A program made the translations under genes and the position numbers. Under the pieces are notes generated by a model, which saw only the letters and a list, made by a program, of their open reading frames with translations, had not been told where the DNA came from and ran no database searches. A stretch of 64,000 nt of DNA from assembly GCF_000577275.2 (NCBI RefSeq), contig NZ_HG916852.1, positions 1,181,001-1,245,000 on the forward strand, given 5' to 3'. This document shows positions 25,187-34,105 of the stretch, in pieces. This stretch comes from Rhizobium favelukesii (GTDB lineage Bacteria; Pseudomonadota; Alphaproteobacteria; Rhizobiales; Rhizobiaceae). Position 1 is the first letter of the stretch; each line of letters starts with the position of its first letter.

Positions 25187-25996
25187 ATGAATCGAATTTT
25201 TCTCGCTCCGGCGCTGCTGATCGCCTCCACCGCCTCCATCGCGGCCGCTCTCCCGCCGCAGGAAACGCCCGCAATCACCGCACCACAGAACATCGCCCAG
25301 CCGCCAAAGATGGCAGCCCAGCCAAAGCTCATGGAGCCGCATCTGCGCATTGCCCGTTCCGACGTCAAGGGCCACGCGCGCGTGGCGTTGACGTTCGACG
25401 CCTGCATGGGCAAGGCTGACGACCGCATCCTCTCGGTGCTGGTTCGCGAGCGGATCCCCGCAACCATATTCGTCACCGCACGCTGGCTGAAGCACAATCC
25501 ACAGGCGCTGCAGGTCTTCCTTGAGAACCCCGCTCTTTTCGAACTCGAGAACCACGGCCAGAACCATATTCCAGCCGTGGACAAGCCGGTCTCCATCTAT
25601 GGCATTGCGTCTGCTGGGTCGCCGGAGGCCGTGCGCCAGGAAGTGCAAGGCGGCGCCGATGCGATGCTCGCAGCCGGCATTGCCCCGCCGCATTGGTTCC
25701 GCGGCTCGACCGCCAAATACGACCTGTCCTCGATCGCCCAGATCCGCGAAATGGGATACCGCATCGCCGGCTATTCCGTGAATGGCGACGGCGGCTCGCT
25801 GCTCGGTGCGGCGGTCACGGAAAAGCGGATTGCCGCCGCCAAGGACGGCGATGTGGTGATCTCCCATATCAACCAGCCTACCCACGTCGCGGGCGAGGGT
25901 GTTGCCAAGGCGATCCTCGACCTGAAGGCCAAGGGCGTCGAATTCGTCCGCCTGCAGGATGTCGAGGATACCGGCGACGACCAGACGACGCAGTGA
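25187..25996 (+). CDS. Secreted polysaccharide deacetylase (NodB homology)
   Basis: 269 residues from the ATG at 25187, chosen because it opens the signal peptide (IFLAPALLIASTASIAAA); an ATG at 25151 is possible. NodB motifs: ALTFDACMG (catalytic Asp), ENHGQNHI in place of the usual H-x3-H metal site, and WFRGSTAKY. It would remove acetyl groups from a cell-wall or surface polysaccharide in the periplasm. The stop abuts the convergent oxidoreductase gene with no gap. Confidence 0.85.
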   Translation: MNRIFLAPALLIASTASIAAALPPQETPAITAPQNIAQPPKMAAQPKLMEPHLRIARSDVKGHARVALTFDACMGKADDRILSVLVRERIPATIFVTARWLKHNPQALQVFLENPALFELENHGQNHIPAVDKPVSIYGIASAGSPEAVRQEVQGGADAMLAAGIAPPHWFRGSTAKYDLSSIAQIREMGYRIAGYSVNGDGGSLLGAAVTEKRIAAAKDGDVVISHINQPTHVAGEGVAKAILDLKAKGVEFVRLQDVEDTGDDQTTQ

Positions 25997-27289
25997 TTAG
26001 TTGACGGCGCTCTGCGTGCGGTCCTCACTGACGCTCGCATGTCCAGGTACATCCGGCGCGTCACGGTCCAGGGCGAAATCGTCGAACCAGTCGCGGTATC
26101 CTCCGCCGATCATTGCGCCGATCACCTGCGTCGCGAGATAGGAAAAGGTGATGCCGTTGCCGCCGTAGCCATAAGCGGCATAGACCTGCGGCATCGAGGG
26201 AACGGCACCAATTAGCGGCAGCCCGTCCGAAGTCTCCCCGAAGGTGCCGCACCACGCCGTCGCGACACGCGTGTCAGCCCTTGACCAGAGCCGTTTCATC
26301 TTTTCCCGGATCGTCACGATCTTCTCAGCAAGCTTGCTGTCGCGGATCGCGGGGTCGACGGTATCGTCGTCCTCGCCGCCAGCGATGATCCGCCCGTCCG
26401 GCGTCGTGCGCATGTAGAGATAGGGATGGCTGTCTTCCCAGATCAGCACTTGGTCGCGCCACAGCATTGCCGGATCCTGCGGCATCGTTGCAAGTGCCCA
26501 GCTCGACGTCGTCCGATGCAGTTTCGGCATATCGATGCCCGGCATGGCGTAGCCGGTGGCGAGCACTGCAGTTTCGGCTTCGATGACGAACGGGCCGTCG
26601 GTCTCGGCGCTCACCCGCCCACCTTCGCTATGGAGTTTGGTGACCGAGGCGCCGATGAGACGCGCGCCTTGCTTTACGGCAATGTCCAGCAGGGCCCAGG
26701 TCAGGAGCAGCGGATCGGCCTCCGCCGAGCCGCGGGACAGGATGCCCGCATCGCGATCGAGTTCGAATTCGGTAAAGAGATCGCAATGCTCCAGATATCG
26801 GCTGGGCAGGCCCGCCTGGCGGCGAAGCTCGACCTCGTTGTGCAGATCGCGGGCGCCCTCCTGGTTGCTGGTCAGGAGCAGCGACTGCCGAGGCAGCAGA
26901 TTGCAGGCGATGCGATGGGCGACGATCAGCTTCGAGAGACCTGCGACCGAGGCAGCGCTTCGCCTGTAGATACCGACGGCGCGTTCGAAACCATAGACAT
27001 GCTCGAGCTCGCTCAGCGTCCGGTCGATCTCCCATTGCAGCATGGCCGTGCTCGCCGCCGTGCTGCCGAGACCGGGCGTCTCGCGGTCGATGATGATCAC
27101 GGAAAGCCCGCGTTCGGAGAGGTGCTGACCCAGCAGCGCGCCGGTGATCCCTCCGCCGATCACCATGGCGTCGACCTTGAGATTGTCCTGAAGTGGCTGG
27201 TAGGCGGGTTTTGTTCCGGCGTGGCTCCACGGGGGGATGCCACTCTTCAGCCGGTTGTGGCTGGACCCTGCAAGATTGATTTCGGCCAT
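25997..27289 (-). CDS. FAD-dependent oxidoreductase (DAO/DadA-like)
   Basis: 430 residues. A dinucleotide-binding site is near residue 40 (VDAMVIGGGITGALLGQHL), then IIDRETPGLGSTAASTAML, which resembles glycine/D-amino-acid oxidases, and a C-terminal FAD contact (AAYGYGGNGITFSYLA). The reaction is probably oxidation of an amine or amino acid. The Rieske domain found in some relatives is absent. The AI-2E permease gene ends 20 bases upstream on the same strand. Confidence 0.87.
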   Translation of the reverse strand: MAEINLAGSSHNRLKSGIPPWSHAGTKPAYQPLQDNLKVDAMVIGGGITGALLGQHLSERGLSVIIIDRETPGLGSTAASTAMLQWEIDRTLSELEHVYGFERAVGIYRRSAASVAGLSKLIVAHRIACNLLPRQSLLLTSNQEGARDLHNEVELRRQAGLPSRYLEHCDLFTEFELDRDAGILSRGSAEADPLLLTWALLDIAVKQGARLIGASVTKLHSEGGRVSAETDGPFVIEAETAVLATGYAMPGIDMPKLHRTTSSWALATMPQDPAMLWRDQVLIWEDSHPYLYMRTTPDGRIIAGGEDDDTVDPAIRDSKLAEKIVTIREKMKRLWSRADTRVATAWCGTFGETSDGLPLIGAVPSMPQVYAAYGYGGNGITFSYLATQVIGAMIGGGYRDWFDDFALDRDAPDVPGHASVSEDRTQSAVN

Positions 27290-27308
27290 CTGACGCGTCT
27301 TACCTCAA

Positions 27309-28475
27309 TTATTTCGGCAATTGCGGCTGCAGTCTCTCTTCGATGAAAAGTTCATCGATGATGGTCATGACAATCAGCGATAGTGGTAGCGCGAGCATAG
27401 CACCAACTGCGCCCCACATCCAAGTCCAGAACAGAATTGCCAGAAACACCACGAAAGGATTGATTTCCAGGCGCTTCCCCATCACCGCCGGGAAGACCAG
27501 ATTTTCCATGATGAGGTGGACAATGAAGAATGCTGCGGCTGGCATGAGGCCGACCAGCAGGCCGTCATGCGTGATGATGCCGGCTACAGCCACCGCGAGC
27601 GTCATGGAGGCAATGCCGAGATAGGGGATGAAGCTCGAAAGAAAGGCAAAGAAGCCCCAGAGCACCGGCGCCGAAAGACCGCCGAGATAGGCGATCACCG
27701 TCATCATGACGCCCAGGCACAGATAGATCAACGAAGCCGTGGCGAAGTAGAAGCCGAGGACCTGTTCCACACTGTTGATCACCCGGATGGCGGCAAGCCG
27801 CTGCGGACGCGTCCGAAAGACCATGATGATCGATCTGCGCAGGCTGACACGTCCGGCAAGGAAGAGCAGCAGCGCCGCGAAGAAGATCAACGCCTGGACA
27901 AGGGCAGGGGTCAGGTTGGCGCTGATGAGATGCAGCACGTTACCCGTATTCTCGAGGAGCTTGTCGCTCGACATCGGTCCGCCCTGGAAGGTCTCCGGCG
28001 TGATATGCAGCCACCGGATCTGTTCGAGATAGGGCATCAGCCGGTTGAACGTCTTCTCGACGAAGGCCGGGCCCTCGTTGGCAAGCGTCGTCAGTGGTCC
28101 GGCGAGCGAATTGGCAACGAGGACGATCACCAGCGCGACGCCGGTCGACAGGATGACGGCGTTGGTGATGCGCGGTACGCCGAGTCTGCTGAGCTTTTCC
28201 GCCAGTAGCCCGAGAATCATGCCAACGACAACGGCAAGCGTCACCGGAACGAGAATGAGCGACATCATGTAGATGGCCGAAAGAGCGAGCACCGCAAAGA
28301 TGCCGATCACAGCCCAGGCCATGGTGATATCAAGCCCGTCCTTTTCGACGCGGTGCATCGGCGCTTGCGGCATCTCCTCCGTGTCTTGCTTCAGTTTTTC
28401 GGCCCAGGCGCTGACAGAGCGCTCGCCCATTGTGATCTTGCTGGCCTGCTTGCGGATACCGTTGGCAATTCCCAT
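27309..28475 (-). CDS. AI-2E family transporter (PerM/YhhT-like)
   Basis: 388 residues. A cytoplasmic N-terminus of ~50 residues is followed by about seven to eight hydrophobic segments. Family signatures are LILVPVTLAVVVGMILGLL, FLSSFIPYLGIASM and LEINPFVVFLAILFWTWMWG near the end. Family members are putative permeases, some exporting AI-2 or acting as Na/H antiporters; the substrate here is unknown. Probably in one unit with the downstream FAD oxidoreductase. Confidence 0.9.
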   Translation of the reverse strand: MGIANGIRKQASKITMGERSVSAWAEKLKQDTEEMPQAPMHRVEKDGLDITMAWAVIGIFAVLALSAIYMMSLILVPVTLAVVVGMILGLLAEKLSRLGVPRITNAVILSTGVALVIVLVANSLAGPLTTLANEGPAFVEKTFNRLMPYLEQIRWLHITPETFQGGPMSSDKLLENTGNVLHLISANLTPALVQALIFFAALLLFLAGRVSLRRSIIMVFRTRPQRLAAIRVINSVEQVLGFYFATASLIYLCLGVMMTVIAYLGGLSAPVLWGFFAFLSSFIPYLGIASMTLAVAVAGIITHDGLLVGLMPAAAFFIVHLIMENLVFPAVMGKRLEINPFVVFLAILFWTWMWGAVGAMLALPLSLIVMTIIDELFIEERLQPQLPK

Positions 28476-28546
28476 GGATAGACGATCCCCGGAAGCCCAG
28501 GTGCTTCGCGACGGAAACGCACAGAACCCCTTCAGGTTCCTGAGGG

Positions 28547-29500
28547 TCAGGCGGACAGCGTCAGGCCGATACCCCAGGGGTCGTGCAGGAACACGCCACT
28601 ATTGCGCTTCTCGCTCCTGATCTCGAGCTCGTCGAGCTTGGCGATGGCATTGTCGAGCGCGGCCTTGTCGTTGAAGCGAAGGGCATAGTCGGAAAGGCCG
28701 GTCATCCCCTCGGCGCGGGCGCCGGCGCCGGCGCTGTTCCAGATGTTGGCGGCGACGTGGTGATGGTAATCGCCTGTGGCAAAGAAGCTGGCGCCGGGAT
28801 AGCGCGCCATCAGCCTCAAGCCAAGCACATCGCGGTAGAATGCGTCGGCCTCGGGTATGTCGCCGACCTGCAGGTGGATGTGGCCGATTGCGGTGCTGTC
28901 GGCCATGCCGTTCCAGGTATCGTCGGGCGCACTGTTGTAGAGCGACTGCAGATCGAGACGCCGCGTCGCCATCTCCACCTGGCCGTCGGGATGGAACTTC
29001 CACTGCTCGTGCGGTCGGTCGGCATAGATCTCGATGCCGTTGCCTTCTGGGTCGGAGAGATAGATGGCCTCGCTGACCAGGTGATCGGATGCGCCGTCCA
29101 GGGCGACATTATTATGTGCGGCGTGGCGCAGCCAGCGGGCGAGCTCGGTGCGGTTGGGCATCAGGAAGGCCGTATGGAAGAGGCCGGCGGCATTGCGCGG
29201 CGCGATGCGGACATCCTTGCCCGTCGTCAGCGCCAGAAGCGGCGCGCCGTCGACGCCGAGCACGTCGCCGCTGGCGCTTTTCTCGATGACCTTCAGGCCG
29301 AGCATGGACTGGTAGAAACTGGACACCAGCGGCAGGTCGGTGACGACGAGGTGCGACTGGTCGACATAGGCAGGGCGCGTCAGGGCGTAGGACGTTTCGG
29401 TGTTCATGGGCGTATCTCCTGCCTTGGCTGAGGGAGTCGTACCGGCGCTGGCGGCGAGAGCGCCGCCCGTAGCGATACCAAGGAATTTGCGCCGGTCCAT
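28547..29500 (-). CDS. Two-domain VOC (glyoxalase/CatE-like) protein with Tat signal
   Basis: 317 residues from the ATG at 29500. The N-terminus MDRRKFLGIATGGALAASAG is a twin-arginine signal. Two VOC domains follow (HLVVTDLPLVSSFYQSMLGL; IGHIHLQVGDIPEADAFYRD), with metal ligands in HTAFLM, GIEIYADR and HVAANIW. This layout matches catechol-2,3-dioxygenase-like proteins such as CatE. A second ATG at 29407 has its own GGAGAT ribosome site and would give a cytoplasmic form without the Tat signal. The substrate is unknown. Confidence 0.82.
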   Translation of the reverse strand: MDRRKFLGIATGGALAASAGTTPSAKAGDTPMNTETSYALTRPAYVDQSHLVVTDLPLVSSFYQSMLGLKVIEKSASGDVLGVDGAPLLALTTGKDVRIAPRNAAGLFHTAFLMPNRTELARWLRHAAHNNVALDGASDHLVSEAIYLSDPEGNGIEIYADRPHEQWKFHPDGQVEMATRRLDLQSLYNSAPDDTWNGMADSTAIGHIHLQVGDIPEADAFYRDVLGLRLMARYPGASFFATGDYHHHVAANIWNSAGAGARAEGMTGLSDYALRFNDKAALDNAIAKLDELEIRSEKRNSGVFLHDPWGIGLTLSA

Positions 29501-29622
29501 ATGCCTCAGAGGTCCCCTTGGCCGCTGTACTTGCTCTCTATATGGCGGATTCCGATTGTTCACAGAAGCCCTGTTTTTGATGATTGAGCGTTCGACGATC
29601 GTTGACAAAAATCCGCGCGATC

Positions 29623-29636
29623 TTGATCTTGATCAA
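29623..29636 (+). promoter_or_regulatory. FNR/FixK-type binding site
   Basis: TTGAT-CTTG-ATCAA is a perfect FNR/FixK half-site pair, 63 bases upstream of the usp start. It implies activation under low oxygen of the usp/dksA-like pair. Confidence 0.8.
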
Positions 29637-29698
29637 AGCGCCTTATTTATCTCCTGAGAGGATGTGGCCGTTAGAAACGGCGGCGCTGGAGGGCCTGA

Positions 29699-30115
29699 AT
29701 GTACAAGAAAATCATCGTTCCAATCGAACTAGGCGCGCTGCACAGCGGCGAGAGGGCTTTCCGCAAAGCATCCACGCTCCTTGATACGGGTGGCGAGATC
29801 ATTTTGCTCAACGTCGTCGAGGACGTTCCCACCTATGTCGCGATCGATCTGCCGGCCGAATTGCTGCAGAACGCGATCGATGATGCCCAGGAAAAGCTCG
29901 GAATGCTGATCCGCACGAGCGGCATACCCGCAATGATCGAAATCGGCCACGGCCGCCCGGCCCATAGCATCCTCGCCACGGCCGAAACGCATGATGCGGA
30001 TCTCATCATCGTCGCTTCCCATATCCCCGACTTCAGCAACTACTTCATCGGCGCCACCGCCGACCGTGTCGTCAGGCATGCCAAATGCTCTGTGCTGGTC
30101 GACAGGCAGCGCTAA
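29699..30115 (+). CDS. Universal stress protein (UspA family)
   Basis: 138 residues, one Usp domain. It begins YKKIIVPIELG and ends SNYFIGATADRVVRHAKCSV; the G-x2-G-x9-S/T nucleotide-binding motif is partly altered (GATADRVV). Cytoplasmic. It is followed 35 bases later by a DksA-like gene and preceded by a FNR/FixK-type site, pointing to a role in microaerobic or stationary-phase survival. Confidence 0.93.
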   Translation: MYKKIIVPIELGALHSGERAFRKASTLLDTGGEIILLNVVEDVPTYVAIDLPAELLQNAIDDAQEKLGMLIRTSGIPAMIEIGHGRPAHSILATAETHDADLIIVASHIPDFSNYFIGATADRVVRHAKCSVLVDRQR

Positions 30116-30150
30116 GGAGAAAATGGCACAGGACCGATGGAGGAACTTCC

Positions 30151-30474
30151 ATGAGCGACACGCAGACATACGAGAAGATCCTACGCGACCGCCAGCGTGA
30201 GCTTGAATCGCGGCTGAGCCGCATCGACGGCGATCTCGGACGCACCAAGGAGCAGGACAGCGACGACCGCGCGGTCGAGAGCGAGAACGACGAAGTGCTG
30301 GAGGGGCTCGGCCAGGCCGGCCAGGAAGAGCTGCGCGCCATCGGCGCCGCTCTCGATCGGATCGCGAAAGGCACGTATGGCACCTGCGTCCGCTGCGGCG
30401 AGTCAATTTCAACGAAGCGTCTCGGCGCCGTGCCTTATGCCCCACTCTGCGAGGATTGCATGGGCCAGGGCTAG
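30151..30474 (+). CDS. TraR/DksA-type C4 zinc-finger protein
   Basis: 107 residues. The start at 30151 follows GGAGGA. The N-terminal ~60 residues are a charged helical hairpin (ILRDRQRELESRLSRI; TKEQDSDDRAVESENDEV), followed by a C4 zinc finger CVRCG...CEDCM. Members bind the RNA polymerase secondary channel and modulate transcription during stress. It is the short, DksA-like form. The FNR/FixK site upstream of the usp gene probably drives both genes. Confidence 0.9.
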   Translation: MSDTQTYEKILRDRQRELESRLSRIDGDLGRTKEQDSDDRAVESENDEVLEGLGQAGQEELRAIGAALDRIAKGTYGTCVRCGESISTKRLGAVPYAPLCEDCMGQG

Positions 30475-30482
30475 CACGCTTT

Positions 30483-30526
30483 ACCACAAGGGAGCGATCC
30501 GGTCTGCGCGGCCGCCCCCTTGTGGT
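30483..30526. terminator. Bidirectional hairpin between convergent genes
   Basis: ACCACAAGGG (30483-30492) pairs with CCCTTGTGGT (30517-30526), a 10-bp stem with a 24-base loop. It lies between the stop of the DksA-like gene and the stop of the convergent monooxygenase. There is no strong U-run. Confidence 0.5.
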
Positions 30527-30531
30527 GCGTT

Positions 30532-32076
30532 TCAAGCCGCCGCCGTCGCAGCGGCAGCGCGCAGCATGTCCCGAATGCTGCGTTCTTCGGCGGTAAAATC
30601 CTCGCTTGTGATCGCGCCGAACTCCGCGGCGGCCTTTTTTGCGAGAAAGGATGCGTTCGGCAGACGGTCCGGGCCCTCGAGCCTAAAGGAAATTGCTGAA
30701 AGCGGGCCGAAGAGCAGCGCCCGTTCCAGCTCGGGATAATGCTCCAGGGAAGGCTCGATGCCAGCGTTGCGGGCAAAGGCGAGGGCTGCGACATGCGTCG
30801 GCACCGCGGGTCCGAACGTGCGAGCCGCGCGACTTCTTGACAGAGCCATCGCCTGCTTCTCGGGAGTCGGCCGCGCCGCAATACCCGTAAAGGAATAGGC
30901 GATCCAGCGTGCCTGCAGCTCGATCGCTGGAAAGAAGGGACCAATAAGGTCGATCAATCCCGCAAAGGCGAGGCCCGGCAGATCGGGATGGAGCGTGAAG
31001 TCGTGAAGCGTCATGTTCGCCGTGTCGAGCTCCACCGTCTCGGCGAGCTCCGGCGACAGGAACGGTAAGGACAGCCGATAGCCGGTGCCCAGCAAGAGCG
31101 CATCCGCTTCAACAGCGCTTCCATCGGCAAAATGCACGGTTCTGCCGTCGATCCGTTCAATCCATGGCCGCGTCACGATCCGCCCCTCGGCAACGGCAGG
31201 CAGGAAGTTTTGCGATTGCGTGATGCCGGCAGCGAAGATGTTCTCATGCGGCTTGCGGGCGCCGAACTGTTCAGGGCTGCCGGCCGCGTTGAGCACCATC
31301 GCCTTCAGCGCTTCGGCGGCGATGTCGGGTGGGCAGCGTTGCGCCGCGATGGCTGCCGCACGCGTGAACATGACGGATTCGGTCGGCACCCCCTTGATGA
31401 GTTTGGGCAGCACGTAGCGCTGGCGGCGATAGCTCGCAGTCACCTGCGCAGCGCCGGCAAGGGCGATTTCCGCGGCAATTTCGAGAGCGCTGATCGAGCA
31501 TCCGGCAACGACTACTGACCTGCCGCGCAGGCGTTCCGGCCCGCAGTAATGGCTCGTGTGCGCGGCGCCGAAGGAACCGCAAAAGCTCTCTATGCCTGCT
31601 ATATCAGGCACATCAGGCGCAACGTGCCGGCCGGTGGCAACGATTGCGCGCCTGAAAACCTCCCTGCGGATCACTCCGTCTGTATTCGAGTGGATCTGCC
31701 AAAGCCCGTCGTCTCCGCGTAAAAGATGCTCCACCCGCGCTCTCGTTCTGATGCGGGGCAGTAGATCAAAATGCTCTGCGTAGCGCTCCAGATATGCGAG
31801 CATCTCGTCGTGGCGCGGATAGGTGGCGGTGCCCTCGATATGGTCCATGTCGGAAAAGGCGGTTGTCACACGGCTCGTATTGGTCCGCATGCCGGGCCAG
31901 ACGCCGCTCATCGGCGACAGGCTGTTCCACTGCCCGCCGAGCTGGTCGGCTGCTTCGAAGAGAAGCGGTTCCAGTCCGTGCGCACGCAGCCAGCGAGCGC
32001 AGGCGAGGCCGGATGGCCCAGCGCCGATGATGGCGACGGTATTGTCGGGCATGCGTTCGAGGCGATTGCCTGTCAT
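30532..32076 (-). CDS. Flavin-containing monooxygenase-like FAD/NADPH enzyme
   Basis: 514 residues. FAD site GAGPSGLACARWLRAHG (residues ~17-33) and NAD(P) site VVVAGCSISALEIAAEIA (near 195). An FMO-like identifier appears as FGAAHTSHYCGPERLRGRS, and ATG motifs as IVATGRHVAPD. It should oxygenate a soft nucleophile or ketone (N-hydroxylation or Baeyer-Villiger). The start follows AAAAGGAG. It diverges from a pair of split-barrel genes starting at 32213, with 136 bases between, which suggests common control. Confidence 0.85.
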   Translation of the reverse strand: MTGNRLERMPDNTVAIIGAGPSGLACARWLRAHGLEPLLFEAADQLGGQWNSLSPMSGVWPGMRTNTSRVTTAFSDMDHIEGTATYPRHDEMLAYLERYAEHFDLLPRIRTRARVEHLLRGDDGLWQIHSNTDGVIRREVFRRAIVATGRHVAPDVPDIAGIESFCGSFGAAHTSHYCGPERLRGRSVVVAGCSISALEIAAEIALAGAAQVTASYRRQRYVLPKLIKGVPTESVMFTRAAAIAAQRCPPDIAAEALKAMVLNAAGSPEQFGARKPHENIFAAGITQSQNFLPAVAEGRIVTRPWIERIDGRTVHFADGSAVEADALLLGTGYRLSLPFLSPELAETVELDTANMTLHDFTLHPDLPGLAFAGLIDLIGPFFPAIELQARWIAYSFTGIAARPTPEKQAMALSRSRAARTFGPAVPTHVAALAFARNAGIEPSLEHYPELERALLFGPLSAISFRLEGPDRLPNASFLAKKAAAEFGAITSEDFTAEERSIRDMLRAAAATAAA

Positions 32077-32212
32077 TTTTCTGCTCCTTTTGTGCCGGGA
32101 GCCTCTCTATAGTCGCCACTTCGAATGCTTGTTGCTAAATGCTTCCTAAGTCAGTGGAAGCCGTTCTTAAAAAATCGCTAAATACGATCGGTGGACGGAT
32201 CGGGGGGAGGAA

Positions 32213-32683
32213 ATGGTGCTTGACGCAGAGTTGGCCAGGTTCATCGCAAGCCCGGTGATGATCATCATCGGTACGCGCGATACGCACAATCGCGCCGCGA
32301 TCGCTCGTGGTGCCGGCGCTACGGTGGTGAAAGGAAGCGGTATGGTCGAAGTGATCGTCTCGGAATGGCAATGGCCGGACTGTATCGCCAACATCCATGC
32401 GACCGGCCACATTGCGGCGACGTTCGTTCGCCCTTCGGACTATGTTGCCTATCAACTGAAAGGACGGGGCACTTTACGAACAGCGGCTGAGGAGGATATC
32501 CGGCTCTCGCGCCGCTATGTCGACGACATCGTCGACACGCTCGGAGGTCTCGGTGTGGAACCACAGCTTGCCGCGCCCTGGATCGTCAACGCCAAAGCCG
32601 CCGTCATCCGCTTTGACGTCGAAGACGTCTACCTCCAGACGCCCGGTCCAGGCGCCGGCGCTCTGCTGCGGGGTGTCGCATGA
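32213..32683 (+). CDS. Pyridoxamine-5'-phosphate-oxidase-like split-barrel protein
   Basis: 156 residues. It begins LARFIASPVMIIIGTRDTHN, then ARGAGATVV and HIAATFVRPSDYVAYQLKGRG, the order of the PNPOx-like flavin-binding split barrel. The partner gene starts inside its last codon (ATGA overlap at 32680), so the two are translationally coupled. It may bind FMN or haem. No enzymatic role can be fixed. The ribosome site GGGGAGG is close to the ATG. Confidence 0.75.
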   Translation: MVLDAELARFIASPVMIIIGTRDTHNRAAIARGAGATVVKGSGMVEVIVSEWQWPDCIANIHATGHIAATFVRPSDYVAYQLKGRGTLRTAAEEDIRLSRRYVDDIVDTLGGLGVEPQLAAPWIVNAKAAVIRFDVEDVYLQTPGPGAGALLRGVA

Positions 32684-34023
32684 CGCTTCACCTCTCTGAT
32701 CTGCGGGCCTGCTTCGAAGGCGTTATCCCGTCGATCATCGCCACGTCGTCGGGCGATGGGAGGCCGAACATCTCCTACCTCTCGCATGTCATCATGATCG
32801 ACAGCGATCACGTGGCGCTCTCGAACCAGTTCTTCGCCAAGACGGCCCACAACATCAGGGCCAATCCTTACGCCAATCTGCTTCTCGTCGATGCCAGGAA
32901 CGGCGGTCAGTTTCGGTTGGACATCGTCTTTTCCCATCCACTTGAGGACGGCGTCTTTTTCGATCGGGTGGCGACGCAGCTGCAGGCGAGCAGCGAACAG
33001 GTCGGCATGGGCGGCATTATGAAGCTGAAGGGGCTCGACGTCTTCCGCGTGCTGTCGATCGCTAGTGTTCCTTCGCCGGTTGTTCTGCAGAAGGAGGCCG
33101 TCGAGGAGCCTTCGCGCAAACTGATTGCGCTCAGCCGACTTGTCGACCGGATCGCCATTCAGAACGATGTGGGCGGCGCCATCGACGTCGTCCTGAGCGG
33201 GCTGGAGAGCGAATTCGGCTACACCAACACGCTTTTCATGCTCCATGACGAAGCACGCAGGCTTCTGGCAACCGTGGGCAGTCGCGGTTACGAGCGCTCC
33301 GGCGTGGGGTCGGAAGCCGCCGTCGGCGAAGGCATCATCGGGGCCGCGGCCGTCAAGCGGCGGCTCGTCAAGGTCAGCGACATGAGCCGTGTGCGGCGCT
33401 ATGGCGCCGCGATCCGAACATCTTCCGTCGATGAGGAGAGAACCCGCGCCATCGTTCTGCCTGGTATGAGAGGCGCGATGAGCCAGATGGCAGTACCCGT
33501 CATGGCGCAAGACGTCCTCCTCGGAGTGCTGTTTGCCGAAAGCCGCCAGCGCCTTGCTTTTTCCGAGGAAGACGAGGCGGTGATGACTGTTGTCGCCCGC
33601 CAGGCCGCCGCGACGCTTGCTCTTTGCGAGCGCCTCGCCAGCGAAACGCAAAAGGTTGCAAAGGCAGACAAGGCGCCAGCCCACCTGCAAAGCAGCTTCC
33701 GGGTCGTCCATCATGCCTACGACGATAGTGTCTTTATCGATAATGCCTATGTCATCAAGGGCGTGGCCGGGCGTATGCTGATGATGATGCTGAGCCTCTG
33801 GCTCCGGGAAGGGCGCACTGAGTTCACAAATCGCGAGATCCGCCTTTCCGACAGTCTGCGCTTGCCAGAGATCAAGGACAATCTCGAAACCCGCCTCCTC
33901 CTGCTGCGCCGTAGGCTTGAAGAAAAAGGCACTCCCGTTCGCCTTGTCCGCGCCGGGCGCGGCCTCATCCGTCTCGAACTCGATGGTGTTCCGAGGCTTG
34001 ATACCGTAGGGCTGCCCGTCTAG
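32680..34023 (+). CDS. Split-barrel / GAF / winged-helix protein, probable regulator
   Basis: 447 residues in three parts. Residues ~1-130 are a PNPOx-like split barrel (IIATSSGDGRPNISYLSHV; NQFFAKTAHNIRANPYANLLL). Residues ~150-320 are a GAF domain (DVVLSGLESEFGYTNTLFML; MRGAMSQMAVPV; VLFAESRQRLAFSEEDEAVM). Residues ~345-440 carry a basic helical module (EFTNREIRLSDSLRLPEI; NLETRLLLLRRRLEEK) ending in a wing-like RAGRGLIRLELDG, which looks like a winged helix. I infer a one-component sensor. It is coupled to the split-barrel gene upstream and divergent from the monooxygenase. Confidence 0.7.
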   Translation: MTLHLSDLRACFEGVIPSIIATSSGDGRPNISYLSHVIMIDSDHVALSNQFFAKTAHNIRANPYANLLLVDARNGGQFRLDIVFSHPLEDGVFFDRVATQLQASSEQVGMGGIMKLKGLDVFRVLSIASVPSPVVLQKEAVEEPSRKLIALSRLVDRIAIQNDVGGAIDVVLSGLESEFGYTNTLFMLHDEARRLLATVGSRGYERSGVGSEAAVGEGIIGAAAVKRRLVKVSDMSRVRRYGAAIRTSSVDEERTRAIVLPGMRGAMSQMAVPVMAQDVLLGVLFAESRQRLAFSEEDEAVMTVVARQAAATLALCERLASETQKVAKADKAPAHLQSSFRVVHHAYDDSVFIDNAYVIKGVAGRMLMMMLSLWLREGRTEFTNREIRLSDSLRLPEIKDNLETRLLLLRRRLEEKGTPVRLVRAGRGLIRLELDGVPRLDTVGLPV

Positions 34024-34105
34024 AGCGTTGGGCATCCATATAAAATGCACAAAGAACACTCTAACGCTTTGAATTTGCGTAATCCCGAAAATCGATTTAC
34101 CTCCA
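34024..34105. repeat. Rhizobial palindromic intergenic repeat
   Basis: The sequence from TCTAGAGCG through ACTCTAACGCTTTGAATTTG and TAATCCCGAAAATCGATTT is of the palindromic RIME-like class found between genes in Rhizobiaceae. It fills most of the gap before hlyIII. Recognised from memory. Confidence 0.5.
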
